From NCBI RefSeq assembly GCF_004006395.2, contig NZ_CP029758.2:3224001-3288000 (forward strand): a stretch of DNA of 64,000 nucleotides. Reading direction: 5' to 3'. Position numbers and translations under genes: made by a program. The DNA comes from Clostridium sp. AWRP (GTDB taxonomy: Bacteria > Bacillota > Clostridia > Clostridiales > Clostridiaceae). The notes beneath the pieces are model-generated. The model was not told the DNA's origin, ran no database searches, and saw nothing but the letters and a program-made list of their open reading frames with translations. Of the stretch, positions 26,024-35,866 are shown one piece after another (the first letter of the stretch is position 1; every line of letters starts with the position of its first letter).

Positions 26024-27295
26024 TTGCAAAGGAACTATAAAGACATACCATTATGGAGAAATACTTCCCCAGACGAATGGAACAATTGGGAATGGCAAAT
26101 TTCTAATAGAATTACGACATTAGCAGAATTAGAACAAGTTGTAAATCTTAATGATAAAGAGAAAGATGGTGTACAAGCAAGTCTGAAGAAATTACGAATG
26201 GCAATAACACCCTATTATGCTACATTAATTGACCCTAATGACTATAATTGTCCAATTAGAAGGCAGGCAATTCCGACAATTTATGAGACAGAAATTTCTA
26301 AATGTGACAGTAATGATCCATTACATGAAACTCTTGATTCACCAGTTCCAGGATTGACACATAGATATCCAGACAGAGTCCTTCTACTTATTACCCAACA
26401 ATGTTCTATGTACTGCAGACATTGTACAAGAAGACGTTTTGCAGGACATGCTGATAAAACTTTATCAACCAGTAATTTGATAAGAGCTTTCAAATATATA
26501 AAAGCTCATAAAGAAGTACGTGATGTATTAATATCTGGTGGAGACGCACTATGTGTTTCAGATGAAAAATTAGAATTTATATTAAAAGAATTAAGTAAAA
26601 TAGATAACGTTGAAGTGATAAGAATTGGTACAAGAGTTCCTGTTGTTATGCCTCAAAGGATAACTTCTAAACTATGCAATATTATAAAAAAATATCATCC
26701 AGTTTGGATTAATACACAATTTAATCATCCAAATGAAATAACCAAGGACTCAATATTAGCTTGTAATATGCTTGCTGACGCTGGAATTCCTCTTGGAAAT
26801 CAATCTGTACTTCTAAAAAATATAAATGACTGCCCATACATTATGAAAAGCCTTGTACAAAAATTAGTAGCTAATAGAATAAGACCTTATTATATATATC
26901 AATGCGATTTATCTGAAGGAATAGAACATTTTAGAACACCTGTATCCGCTGGTATCGAAATTATGGAATTATTACGTGGACATACTTCTGGATTTGCAGT
27001 TCCCACTTTTGTAATTGATGCCCCTGGAGGAGGCGGTAAAATACCTATTAATCCTCAATATGTAGTTTCTCAATCACCTGACAAACTAATTCTTAGAAAC
27101 TATGAAGGAGTATTGTGCACCTACACGGAGCCTTCTGATAAATCCCATAAATGTAAACATTGCGGAATATGTGATAAATTTAAAAATTATGAGTCTAAAG
27201 GGCTGGAAAAACTTTTTAGAAATGAAAAAAACTGCTTAATTCCAAAAGATAATTTTAGAATGAGAAGGAGGGAAATAAATAGTGCTCATAAATAG
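26024..27295 (+). CDS. ablA: Lysine 2,3-aminomutase (radical SAM, PLP)
   Basis: The 423-residue enzyme has the usual KamA length. The radical-SAM cluster motif is CSMYCRHC (C127, C131, C134). The glycine-rich SAM segment is LISGGDALCVS, and the PLP lysine lies in APGGGGKIPINPQYV. C-terminal cysteines in CKHCGICDKF likely bind zinc. It converts L-lysine to L-beta-lysine. The start is TTG, 9 nt after AAAGGAG. The next gene overlaps by 14 nt and is the beta-lysine acetyltransferase, so the product is the osmolyte N-epsilon-acetyl-beta-lysine rather than a lysine fermentation intermediate. Transcription is under the c-di-AMP riboswitch. Confidence 0.95.
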   Translation: MQRNYKDIPLWRNTSPDEWNNWEWQISNRITTLAELEQVVNLNDKEKDGVQASLKKLRMAITPYYATLIDPNDYNCPIRRQAIPTIYETEISKCDSNDPLHETLDSPVPGLTHRYPDRVLLLITQQCSMYCRHCTRRRFAGHADKTLSTSNLIRAFKYIKAHKEVRDVLISGGDALCVSDEKLEFILKELSKIDNVEVIRIGTRVPVVMPQRITSKLCNIIKKYHPVWINTQFNHPNEITKDSILACNMLADAGIPLGNQSVLLKNINDCPYIMKSLVQKLVANRIRPYYIYQCDLSEGIEHFRTPVSAGIEIMELLRGHTSGFAVPTFVIDAPGGGGKIPINPQYVVSQSPDKLILRNYEGVLCTYTEPSDKSHKCKHCGICDKFKNYESKGLEKLFRNEKNCLIPKDNFRMRRREINSAHK

Positions 27296-28136
27296 ACCTA
27301 AATCTGATTATGATTACCATACCAAAATAGATGAAAATGATATATATGTTGATCATACTAATAATCGTGTAAAAATAATTAATTTTAATAATATATCACT
27401 GCAAAGCGTAAAACAGATAATACATTTTGCTTCAAATCATCATTTAAGCAAAATTATTTGCAATTGTGATATTAATTCCTACAAAACTCTTTTTAATTCT
27501 GGATTCCAACTAGAAGGTAAAATTGACGCTTTCTTTAAAGGTAAAGACGCTTTTTGTATGTCATATTTCATAACAGATAGCAGAAAAAGCTATAAAAATG
27601 AAGAGAAAGAGAATCTATTTTTACTACAAAGTTTAAATGTTAAAAATAACTTTGTATTTAAAGAAAATACCTTTAAATACAATATAAGAAATGCTACAGA
27701 AAATGATATAGATGAATTAATAGCTTTATTTTCTAGCATATTCATTACGTACCCATCACCTGTATGTGACAAAGAATATTTAAAACAAACTATGAATAAA
27801 AAAGTTTTATACAAAGTCGCTGTGGACAATGGAAAAATAGTCGGAGCAGCATCGGCAGATTTAGACAAAAAAAACTTAAATGCAGAAATGACTGATTGTG
27901 CTACTTATCCTGATTACAGAGGTAAAGGCATATTATCAAATATAATTTATTTTTTAGAATTAGATCTTAAGAAAATGGGATTTATTAGTCTATATAGCCT
28001 TTCTAGAGCAATAAATCCCAGCATCAATTTTGTATTAAGTAAACACAACTATACCTTTAGAGGTAAACTAATAAATAACTGCAATATATGCGGGGGCTTT
28101 GAAAACATGAATATTTGGGTTAAGGTTATTAACTAA
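27282..28136 (+). CDS. ablB: Beta-lysine N-epsilon-acetyltransferase
   Basis: The protein has 284 residues. The N-terminal 110 residues are typical of AblB (DYDYHTKIDENDIYVDHTNNR). The C-terminal GNAT domain covers about 130-280 with NIRNATENDIDELIALFSS, the acetyl-CoA loop ATYPDYRGKGILSNII, and the ending GGFENMNIWVKV. It acetylates the side-chain amine of beta-lysine, making a compatible solute. The GTG start has AGGAGG upstream inside the end of ablA; the two genes are translationally coupled. A terminator follows. Confidence 0.92.
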   Translation: MLINRPKSDYDYHTKIDENDIYVDHTNNRVKIINFNNISLQSVKQIIHFASNHHLSKIICNCDINSYKTLFNSGFQLEGKIDAFFKGKDAFCMSYFITDSRKSYKNEEKENLFLLQSLNVKNNFVFKENTFKYNIRNATENDIDELIALFSSIFITYPSPVCDKEYLKQTMNKKVLYKVAVDNGKIVGAASADLDKKNLNAEMTDCATYPDYRGKGILSNIIYFLELDLKKMGFISLYSLSRAINPSINFVLSKHNYTFRGKLINNCNICGGFENMNIWVKVIN

Positions 28137-28151
28137 TTATATAAAAGTTAT

Positions 28152-28193
28152 ATAGGGTATGTATTAATGTAAAATACATACCCTATTGTTTTT
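28152..28193 (+). terminator. Terminator of ablAB
   Basis: ATAGGGTATGTATT (28152-28165) pairs with AATACATACCCTAT (28173-28186), followed by TGTTTTT. Confidence 0.9.
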
Positions 28194-28268
28194 AACTATG
28201 ATCACTATTACCAAAAATATAATTAAAATATGGCTACTTGCATATTTTTTGAGTAATATATAGTCAAT

Positions 28269-28370
28269 CTAAAATTTAAGAAGAATAGAGATAATAAATA
28301 AGTTTTTTTCAAATTCAGTGGAAGTTAATTTTATAGTTCCACCATGCTTCTCTATAATTTTATGGTACAT
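28269..28370 (-). pseudogene. Duplicated 3' fragment of the sensor kinase gene at 31167
   Basis: The minus strand encodes KIIEKHGGTIKLTSTEF...SILLKF followed by TAG, nearly the last 31 residues of the intact kinase (Val to Ile and Pro to Leu). About 94 nt (28268-28361) match 31168-31261 with only two or three base changes. No kinase frame is recognisable above 28361. Apart from this fragment, 28194-28612 holds no gene that I can support. The fragment marks a recent duplication or deletion around the two-component/ABC locus. Confidence 0.85.
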
Positions 28371-28612
28371 GTTTAGAATTGCTTATGGGATATATTCAAT
28401 CATTCCCTAAAATCTCAAACTTTAAGATATATAGGAATTACAGAAGATCAGAAAAAATAAATTTATTTGCAATCTAATTTAGTAATCTATATCTTAATAT
28501 GTAAGAATTTATTTTAAATCATGGTAGAAAATAATTCTATATATATTAACTTGATTTTTTAATCCTTAGTGTATAATTTCCGCGTTTTGCTGCCTATACC
28601 CCAACATCCATA

Positions 28613-30205
28613 TTAATAACTCCTAATTCTACTATTTTTTATTACCATTGAAGCTGCTATGAGAAAAGCTCCAATTGCTAAAAATATAATTGGAATATGA
28701 CAGTTTGCAGCCTTTGAGGTAATGCCAAGAAAATCTAAATTTGTTAAACCATTTAATATACCTACATACCACAAAATTATATAAGTTATTTCAAAAGCGG
28801 TAGAACTTCTAGCAAAATTTCCAATAAAAATTCCTAAGGAATTTACAAAGAAGATTCCCATTAAAATATAAGCAGCTCTTAAAAAGTTATGCATTAGTAA
28901 AAACTTTATTATCACAGATGTATTTATAAGTATAGTAAATAAAATTCCAGCAGTAGCTGAATTTAAAAGCTCTGCATTCCTGTAATTTTTATAAGTTAAA
29001 AGATAACTTTCCATATTAAAATCCATTTGAATAGTACCTAATTTAGACCATATTAAAATAGGTAAAATCCATATTACAGGAATTAAAAGTTTATTTAAGT
29101 TGTCGCCTTCTGAAAAGAATACTCCTATAAAGCAGAAAATTAAGACTGCATACCAGTATAAATTAGGATAAGCAAGTATAATTTTAAGATTACTTTTTAA
29201 TATGCTGAGGTTATTGGAATAAGTTTTGTTTTCAAAAATTTCACTTAACACTGTTCTTTTAAAAGAAGTATATTCTTTTTCTTTTACAAGACTATTAACA
29301 TTTGCAGAAGCTTTTGTTCTAATAAGAGAAGTTCTTTTGAAAAACATGGAGGCTAAAAAAAGCAAAAGGATCCCTATAAAAATCCAAAATAATCTTCCAA
29401 GTAGTATATTTAAACCAATAGTTACTTTATCCATTATAAAAGTTTTAATATTGTTATGAAGCGGCCCGCTTGTTCCAAGGCTAAAAGAATCTACACTGGA
29501 AAACTCCTTAAAGCTATGCTTTAATTGTTCTAATATTATTTTGGAAATAGTATTTATTCCAAAAACATCTGCTAAGATAAAAGTTCTATTTGTAATAGAG
29601 TATATAAATATACCAGACCAAGTGAAGAAATAGGCTATATTTCCAAAAGAGTTCCTTAGAAAAGGAATAACTTCAAAAATTATTGCTATAACTGCTGTAA
29701 TAAAACAAGCTGGGACTGCTAATATTAAAAAGGGTGTTAAAAGTTTAATTGGTTGTAAATAGTAGCTTTCACCTCTAACAAATTGCATTATAATAGTAAT
29801 TATAATAACTACAAACATTTGAACCAGAAGAAATAATAAATTACCAAAAGCTTTCCCAAATATAAATATCCAGGATTTTGTTCCTATAGAAGCGGTTATT
29901 TCACCTATTAAAAGTTCCTTCTCTCTCTTTATAGAATTCCTAACAAAGTAAAAGCCAATTAAAGTTACAACGCTGATAAAGGCTATGGTAGAAACCCAGC
30001 CAAGCCATACCGAATTATAAATACCTCTATAAAAGTATTCACCAAAAGAATAATTTAATGTATAGTAAATGCTGCTGTTATTCTGTGGGAAGAATAAATA
30101 GGATATATACATCATTAAAAGAGTTATAATGAATGTACTTTTTCTTCTTATTCTATCTAAAAAATCAGATATTCCTATATAGTAAATTTCATATATGCTA
30201 TTCAA
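28613..30205 (-). CDS. ABC transporter permease (ABC-2 type, large)
   Basis: The 530-residue polytopic membrane protein has about twelve hydrophobic segments in two similar blocks. It contains INSVWLGWVSTIAFISVVTLI and RNSIKREKELLIGEITASIG in the first block. It overlaps the end of the ATPase gene by 8 nt and is preceded by GAGGTGAAAATA, so I chose TTG 30205 as start. The pair forms an exporter of ABC-2 type. Control by the upstream two-component system suggests a role in envelope stress or antimicrobial peptide export; the substrate is unknown. Confidence 0.82.
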   Translation of the reverse strand: MNSIYEIYYIGISDFLDRIRRKSTFIITLLMMYISYLFFPQNNSSIYYTLNYSFGEYFYRGIYNSVWLGWVSTIAFISVVTLIGFYFVRNSIKREKELLIGEITASIGTKSWIFIFGKAFGNLLFLLVQMFVVIIITIIMQFVRGESYYLQPIKLLTPFLILAVPACFITAVIAIIFEVIPFLRNSFGNIAYFFTWSGIFIYSITNRTFILADVFGINTISKIILEQLKHSFKEFSSVDSFSLGTSGPLHNNIKTFIMDKVTIGLNILLGRLFWIFIGILLLFLASMFFKRTSLIRTKASANVNSLVKEKEYTSFKRTVLSEIFENKTYSNNLSILKSNLKIILAYPNLYWYAVLIFCFIGVFFSEGDNLNKLLIPVIWILPILIWSKLGTIQMDFNMESYLLTYKNYRNAELLNSATAGILFTILINTSVIIKFLLMHNFLRAAYILMGIFFVNSLGIFIGNFARSSTAFEITYIILWYVGILNGLTNLDFLGITSKAANCHIPIIFLAIGAFLIAASMVIKNSRIRSY

Positions 30206-31079
30206 TATTTTCACCTCTCTTTTTTGAGGTATAATAAATATAAGCATCTTCAAGGGTAGGAAGCACGCTTAATGCATTTGATAATGGTTTTGATTCTGAT
30301 ATTATTCTTACAACCATTCCTTCACTTCTTCTTATGATATTCCCTGTTATATAGTTGTCTTTTATTTCTTTAAGGTGACTTTCTTCAGTTAAGCATTCCC
30401 ACACATTTCCTTGTAATGAATTTAAAAGCTCTTCATTTTTACAAAAACATATAAGTTTACCTTTATCAATAAGAACTATTTTTTCAGCTGAAGCTTCTGC
30501 ATCAGATACTATATGGGTAGACAATATGATTATTTTATCTTTTGATAAACTATTAATTAGATTTCTAAAGTTCATTCTTTCATTAGGATCTAACCCAACA
30601 GTAGGTTCATCTACTATAAGAATTTTAGGATCATTTAGAAGAGCTTGTGCAATACCTATTCTTTGCTTCATACCACCAGAATACTTTCCTATATTTTTAT
30701 TTGCAGCTTCACTAAGATTTAATAAATAAATAAGTTCATTTATTCTGTTTGCTGCTTTTTTCATATTAAGTCCTTTTAAAGCTGCCATATATTTTAGAAA
30801 TTCAACCGCAGTTAAATTAGGAAATACTCCAAAGCTTTGAGGTAAATACCCTAGAGCATGTCTAAGTTCATCTCCGTTTTTATGGATGTTGCATCCATTC
30901 CAGGTAATAACACCTTCAGTTGGTTTTGAAACTGTTGCAATCATCTTCATTAACGTTGATTTTCCAGCACCATTTGCACCCAAAAGACCTATTATTCCTC
31001 TATCTAATTCAAGATTGAAATTTGAAAGGGCTGTAAAATTGTTTGAATATTTTTTAGAAACATTTTTTATTGAAAGCAT
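30198..31079 (-). CDS. ABC transporter ATP-binding protein
   Basis: The 293-residue ATPase has Walker A GANGAGKSTL near 36-45, signature YSGGMKQRIGIAQAL, Walker B KILIVDEPTVGLDP, and the switch histidine in LSTHIVSDAEA. A C-terminal extension of about 80 residues is usual for ABC-2 export ATPases. ATG 31079 follows AGGAGGAATACT. It energises the permease encoded next. A weak hairpin (31126-31152) separates it from the kinase gene, so the four genes may be one operon with partial termination. Confidence 0.93.
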   Translation of the reverse strand: MLSIKNVSKKYSNNFTALSNFNLELDRGIIGLLGANGAGKSTLMKMIATVSKPTEGVITWNGCNIHKNGDELRHALGYLPQSFGVFPNLTAVEFLKYMAALKGLNMKKAANRINELIYLLNLSEAANKNIGKYSGGMKQRIGIAQALLNDPKILIVDEPTVGLDPNERMNFRNLINSLSKDKIIILSTHIVSDAEASAEKIVLIDKGKLICFCKNEELLNSLQGNVWECLTEESHLKEIKDNYITGNIIRRSEGMVVRIISESKPLSNALSVLPTLEDAYIYYTSKKRGENIE

Positions 31080-31125
31080 AGTATTCCTCCTAAATTTAAA
31101 TAATAACTCCATTTAACATAATAAT

Positions 31126-31152
31126 AGGTTAGCCTTAATATAAAGCTAACCT
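31126..31152. terminator. Weak intercistronic hairpin
   Basis: AGGTTAGC (31126-31133) and GCTAACCT (31145-31152) form an 8-bp stem between the kinase and ATPase genes. No T run is present on either side, so it may act as an attenuator or RNA-stability element. Confidence 0.4.
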
Positions 31153-31166
31153 AACCTTAATAAAAT

Positions 31167-32597
31167 CTAAAATTTAAGAGGAATAGAGATAACAAATAAG
31201 TTTTTTTCAAATTCAGTGGAAGTTAATTTTATAGTTCCACCATGCTTCTCTATAATTTTTTTTGTTATGGCGAGTCCAAGACCGCTTCCACTAGAACTAT
31301 TTTTTACAAATGGTTCAAATATTGCATCTCTTATTGATTTGTCAATACTTTCTCCATCATTACCAATTTCTAAGATTACATTATTATTTTTTAAATAACA
31401 TACAATCTTTAATTTTGTATAACTTTCATTATGGTTTAAAGCATTATTTAATATATTGGAAATTGCTCTTTTCATAAGTTTCTCATCAAATTTGAACACA
31501 ATAGGATATTCACTAATATTAATATCTAGGTTAAAGTGCTTATTTTGAAATTCTTCATAGTATTCTACAATAAGACGTCTAAGCCATTCAGTAAAGTTAA
31601 GTTTCACTAAAGAAGGGCTGTATTCTGAATCTTCTAGTTTTGAAAGTGCAAATAAATCCTCAATAAGTTCTGTAGAATATACTGATTTATTATGTATTAT
31701 TTTTAAAAATTTATTTTTTTCCTCTAGGGTTACATTTTCTTCTAATAAAAGCTTGGAGAATCCTTGAATAGAGGTTATAGGAGTTTTTAAATCATGGGAT
31801 ATATCAACTAAAAGTCTTTTTTTACTTGCATCTATTCTTTTATTTTCTTCTTTAACCTTTTCAAGTTCTATTACCATTTCATTAAATTCATTTTCTACTT
31901 CTTGAAGTTCTTTTAAACCTTTTACGTTAGTTCTAGTAGCATAATCAAGTTTTTTTAAATTTTTTATACTATGTACAAAGGTTTTAAGAGGATTTGTTAT
32001 AAATTTTGAACTTATACGGCTGTAAATATATAAACCTATTAATAAATAAAGAAACTGAATTAAATATAATACACCATAGACTTTAAAAGAGAGAAGACTG
32101 TCAGCTTTAGTATATAAATTAGGTTTGTAGGTAAATGAAAGTGTAAGTTTTCTTCTATCAATTTTGTAAAGAAAAACATAGGGCTCACCATGTTTTCCTT
32201 TTACTGAAAACACTTCTCCAAAGTAAGGATTTTGAGGTGAGTAATTTCCAACGGAAGATAATCTAAACAGCTGTTCTTCAGTATATTGCATTATGTTATC
32301 TTTCTTTTCACCTTTTACATAGATTACTTTTTTATCTTCGTTCAGAACTTCTTCCCAAGCGCCCATTTCAGAGAGGGCACCTAATTTTATCTTATCAAAA
32401 TCTTCATTATAATAAAAAGCCATTGCTACATTGCTTATTTGTTGATCCTTAAAAATAAATTTTTTTACAATAAGGGTTGACGATTTATATGACAGCTGTA
32501 TAATTACATATAGTATTAGAAAAGTTATTAAACAATTTATAATGAGGAAGCTTTTTACACCTAATTTTTTCTTAGTAATATTAAAATTAATCTTCAT
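31167..32597 (-). CDS. Sensor histidine kinase
   Basis: The kinase has 476 residues. A membrane segment lies at about 15-36, an extracellular region runs to about 170, and a second segment at 172-192. HAMP follows, then HisKA with the phosphorylated His268 in LLVDISHDLKTPIT. HATPase has NILNNALNHNES, LEIGNDGESID and SGSGLGLAITKK. It phosphorylates the response regulator encoded just upstream (stop and start 4 nt apart). It probably controls the ABC exporter genes downstream and the divergent DUF4097 gene. Its last 31 codons are duplicated at 28269-28361. Confidence 0.92.
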   Translation of the reverse strand: MKINFNITKKKLGVKSFLIINCLITFLILYVIIQLSYKSSTLIVKKFIFKDQQISNVAMAFYYNEDFDKIKLGALSEMGAWEEVLNEDKKVIYVKGEKKDNIMQYTEEQLFRLSSVGNYSPQNPYFGEVFSVKGKHGEPYVFLYKIDRRKLTLSFTYKPNLYTKADSLLSFKVYGVLYLIQFLYLLIGLYIYSRISSKFITNPLKTFVHSIKNLKKLDYATRTNVKGLKELQEVENEFNEMVIELEKVKEENKRIDASKKRLLVDISHDLKTPITSIQGFSKLLLEENVTLEEKNKFLKIIHNKSVYSTELIEDLFALSKLEDSEYSPSLVKLNFTEWLRRLIVEYYEEFQNKHFNLDINISEYPIVFKFDEKLMKRAISNILNNALNHNESYTKLKIVCYLKNNNVILEIGNDGESIDKSIRDAIFEPFVKNSSSGSGLGLAITKKIIEKHGGTIKLTSTEFEKNLFVISIPLKF

Positions 32598-32601
32598 AAT
32601 T

Positions 32602-33294
32602 TTAATTACCTTCAAATATATAACCAAGACCCCTTATGGTCTTAATAAATTTAGGTTCTTTAGGATTGTCTTCTATTTTTTCTCTTAACTTACTTATATA
32701 AACCATTATAATTTTTTCATCTCCAAGGTAACACTGCCCCCATACCTCTTCATACAACTGCCCTTTAGTAAAAACTTTATTTTTATTTTTTATAAGAAAA
32801 CATATAAGCTTATATTCAAAGGAAGTCAATCGAATTTGTACATCATTCTTATATACTTTACAAGTGGTTTCATCTAATTTTAGATGTTCATTAATTACTG
32901 TAATATTATTTACTTCTTTGGGAGTGTTAAGCATAGTGCTTCTTCTTAAAAGAGCTTTAACCCTTGCAACGAGTTCTAGAGTATTAAAAGGCTTGGCAAG
33001 ATAATCATCTGCTCCAAGAAACAGGCCGTCAATTTTATCAATATCTTCACCTTTAGCAGATAAAAATATTATAGGGGTATTATTTTTCCCTCTAATTTTT
33101 CTTAAAACTTCTTTGCCATCAAGCTGAGGCATCATTATGTCCAATATTATAATATCTATTTGTTCCTTTTCAAAGATTTCTAATGCTTCCTTACCATTAA
33201 ATGCTTTATAAGTATTATAGCCATTATTCTTCATATAAAAATCTATTAATTCTACAATTTCCTTATCATCGTCTACAATTAAAATTGAATTCAT
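32602..33294 (-). CDS. OmpR-family response regulator
   Basis: The regulator has 230 residues. The receiver has D8/D9/D10, phospho-acceptor D52 (IIILDIMMPQLDG), T/S near 80 (FLSAKG) and K102 (YLAKPF). The C-terminal winged helix includes LTSFEYKLICFLIKN and the ending KTIRGLGYIFEGN. ATG 33294 follows AAGGAGTAAAAAA. It is the first gene of the two-component/ABC transporter unit. Confidence 0.94.
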   Translation of the reverse strand: MNSILIVDDDKEIVELIDFYMKNNGYNTYKAFNGKEALEIFEKEQIDIIILDIMMPQLDGKEVLRKIRGKNNTPIIFLSAKGEDIDKIDGLFLGADDYLAKPFNTLELVARVKALLRRSTMLNTPKEVNNITVINEHLKLDETTCKVYKNDVQIRLTSFEYKLICFLIKNKNKVFTKGQLYEEVWGQCYLGDEKIIMVYISKLREKIEDNPKEPKFIKTIRGLGYIFEGN

Positions 33295-33587
33295 TTTTTT
33301 ACTCCTTAATTGCCAAATTGACAATTGTTTTATAATTTCCTATATTAAGTAGTTTAATATGCTTATTAAACTGCGTCAAGTTCAAGCTATTAAGCCCTTT
33401 AAATACTCTTAGCCTTGTAAAAACAGCTTTTCTGTAGGAAACTTTTAAATCAAAAATTATTTTAGAAGTAAAAATTATCACAAATTTAATGCTGTATTAA
33501 GTTTACATTAATAAAACATTAATTTTAGCAATATATACTTATATTAAATTCAAAAAATTGAATGCTTGAAACTTAGGAGGCAACATC

Positions 33588-34259
33588 ATGATAAAAAAAG
33601 TATTATTAATTTTTGTGGCAATTTTAGCTGTAGCAGGAGGCATATTGTTTTTCTCACCAGCTAAAGCTGAGGATTCGCAAAGAATCTTTACTTCAAAAGA
33701 AATATCAAATTTAGAGGAAATATCATTAAATGGGGATTTTGATGTTAATATTACATCTTCTGATTCAAGGGATATACAATGCAGCTTTTCTAAGCTTAAA
33801 AAAGGATTTGTATTTGGAACTTATAACTTTGAAGCCAACATAGAAAATAATGTTTTAAATGTTACCTCAGACAGTAAAATAGGTACATTTTGTATTGGTG
33901 GTTGTGAAAATTTAAGATTGAATATCGATATACCAAAAAGTTATAAAAATAAACTATATATAAAATCTAAATTAAGCAAAGTAAACATATTAAATTCAAA
34001 TTCAAAGGATATACAATGTGATGTACATGATAGCAATATCAAAATTTCCTTAGATAATATATGTGGTAATATTACTGTAAATTCAAACTTAGGAAATATA
34101 AACTTAAAACTTCCTAAAGATGAAAAATTTAATTTATCTGCTAAATCACATATGGGTGAAGTAACTAATAATCTTGCTTCAAATGTAGATCATTCTTTAA
34201 AAGAAAAGAATATTAATCTTTCATCTTCAGATGGTAATATAACTATATCAGGCAGCTAA
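33588..34259 (+). CDS. Membrane-anchored DUF4097 beta-strand repeat protein
   Basis: The 223-residue protein has an N-terminal signal or anchor (KKVLLIFVAILAVAGGILFF). It is followed by short repeated beta-strand units with the pattern D-(V/I)-x-(I/V)-x-x-S-x-S, typical of DUF4097/adhesin-like beta-helices (GDFDVNITSSDSRDIQ, SNIKISLDNICGNITVNS, GNINLKLP). Proteins of this kind are often encoded with envelope-stress systems. It is divergent from the response regulator gene and a plausible target. AGGAGGCAACATC precedes the ATG. Confidence 0.82.
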   Translation: MIKKVLLIFVAILAVAGGILFFSPAKAEDSQRIFTSKEISNLEEISLNGDFDVNITSSDSRDIQCSFSKLKKGFVFGTYNFEANIENNVLNVTSDSKIGTFCIGGCENLRLNIDIPKSYKNKLYIKSKLSKVNILNSNSKDIQCDVHDSNIKISLDNICGNITVNSNLGNINLKLPKDEKFNLSAKSHMGEVTNNLASNVDHSLKEKNINLSSSDGNITISGS

Positions 34260-35701
34260 TTTGTTTTAACTGCAGCATTCTCACATGGTGCTGCAACCTT
34301 TCCACATGCAAATGATAATATTATTGCTGCTATAACACATATTGCTGCGGCAATACATGTAACCTTAGTTGCAAATCCAAATTCTGCCTGCCATAGTAAT
34401 GTACTTTTTAACCCCTTTGATATGAATGTAGATGCTGAATTGTTCATGCTAAAGGCAATAAGTGCTGCAGAAATTGCCTCCCCTGACATCATCCCAAAAG
34501 TTCTCATCGTACCAAGAGCTGCTGAAGCAACTCCCCTTCTATCTGCAGTTACACTTCCCATTACTGCACTAGTATTAGGCGTTTGAAAAAGTCCTCCCCC
34601 AAAACCATATATAAAGAAAACTGCAGTTATCATCAAAATTGGTGTTGAAGCATTAAATCCTCCAACGAATAAAGTAGCTAATGTCACTACCGCAAGTCCA
34701 ATACATCCTATATAGCGGCTGTCAAAATTATCTGAGATTGCACCACTTAATGGAGCTGCTATAATCATAGCTATTGACATAGGTAACATCATTACTCCAG
34801 ACATAAAAGGTGTGAACATTTTCATCTTCTGTAAATAATACGGAGCTAGAAAAGCTAGAATAAATTCTCCCATATAAAAAAACATAGTTGCAAAGGTACT
34901 TCCTGTAAAAACTTTATTTTTAAAAAGCTCCATGTTAAGTATTGGATGCTTTGCTTTCTTTTCAAACATTATAAATAATACGAGTGCAAAAATACCTCCT
35001 AAAAGAAAAAAAATACTTCCTATATTAAAATAGGATTTACTCAAAAGGTTTAATGGAAGTAGAATTAAGAAAATAGCAGCAATAATTAATGTACTCCCGG
35101 CAAAGTCAAATTGAACTTCATTTCTTCTTTTATCATCTTTTCTAATAACTTTAATAGCTAATACAGAAACAATTATACCAATTGGAATATTTATAAAAAA
35201 TATACTGCTCCAGCCTACCTTAGAAGCTATAAGTCCTCCTAATGCCGGACCTGTACAAACAGCTACAGCTACAGAAATAGCTATCATTCCCAAGGATTTT
35301 CCTCTATTTTTAGGATCTACTGTATCAATTATAATTGGACTTCCACTAGAAGAAATCATAGAAGCTCCAATTGCCTGAGTAATTCTAAAAACAATCAACA
35401 TGACAATAGAAGTTGATAGTGCACAAAAAAGAGAACTTATTGTAAATGAGATTAAACCTGCCACATAAACTTTCTTATGTCCAAGGATATCAGAAAGTCT
35501 TCCAAACGTAAGTTGTGTTGCACCAAGTACCATTAAGTAACCTACTATTACCCATTCTATAGATGACATACTGGCATGAAAATACGACTGCATTATCGGC
35601 AGGGCAGTATTTACGACATTTACATCAAAGCTAGATATAAATGTACCAAGCATAATTATAATTACTGTACTTATTCCTGTTTTACTTTTCATTGAATTCA
35701 T
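34256..35701 (-). CDS. MFS drug exporter, DHA2 (EmrB/QacA) family
   Basis: The 481-residue protein has 14 predicted membrane segments and the DHA2 features SSFDVNVVNTALPIMQ, GYLMVLGATQLTFGRLSDILGHKKVY and GPALGGLIASKVGWSSIFFINIPIG (motif C). It should export a drug-like or amphipathic compound with protons. It is divergent from a TetR gene, the usual repressor arrangement. GGAGGCTATAAT precedes the ATG. Its end overlaps the DUF4097 gene by 4 nt in convergent orientation. Confidence 0.93.
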   Translation of the reverse strand: MNSMKSKTGISTVIIIMLGTFISSFDVNVVNTALPIMQSYFHASMSSIEWVIVGYLMVLGATQLTFGRLSDILGHKKVYVAGLISFTISSLFCALSTSIVMLIVFRITQAIGASMISSSGSPIIIDTVDPKNRGKSLGMIAISVAVAVCTGPALGGLIASKVGWSSIFFINIPIGIIVSVLAIKVIRKDDKRRNEVQFDFAGSTLIIAAIFLILLPLNLLSKSYFNIGSIFFLLGGIFALVLFIMFEKKAKHPILNMELFKNKVFTGSTFATMFFYMGEFILAFLAPYYLQKMKMFTPFMSGVMMLPMSIAMIIAAPLSGAISDNFDSRYIGCIGLAVVTLATLFVGGFNASTPILMITAVFFIYGFGGGLFQTPNTSAVMGSVTADRRGVASAALGTMRTFGMMSGEAISAALIAFSMNNSASTFISKGLKSTLLWQAEFGFATKVTCIAAAICVIAAIILSFACGKVAAPCENAAVKTN

Positions 35702-35866
35702 ATTATAGCCTCCAAATTAGAATGTGAATATTTGTTCTTGTTTATGTTGATTATATTACGCCAAGTTTATCCATAAGTCAATATATAAATAAGAACTTTT
35801 ATTCATATTTTTTATTGACAACCTATTATTATTCCTTTAAAATGTTGATATAAGGGATGTGATAAC

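Noticed and set aside
26024..27295. Lysine 2,3-aminomutase as part of lysine fermentation
   Set aside because: No kamD/kamE, kdd or kce genes are nearby, whereas the overlapping acetyltransferase and the c-di-AMP riboswitch indicate osmolyte synthesis.
33299..33481. Minus-strand 60-residue frame upstream of the response regulator
   Set aside because: It lies in the divergent promoter region, has no ribosome site, and has no protein-like pattern.
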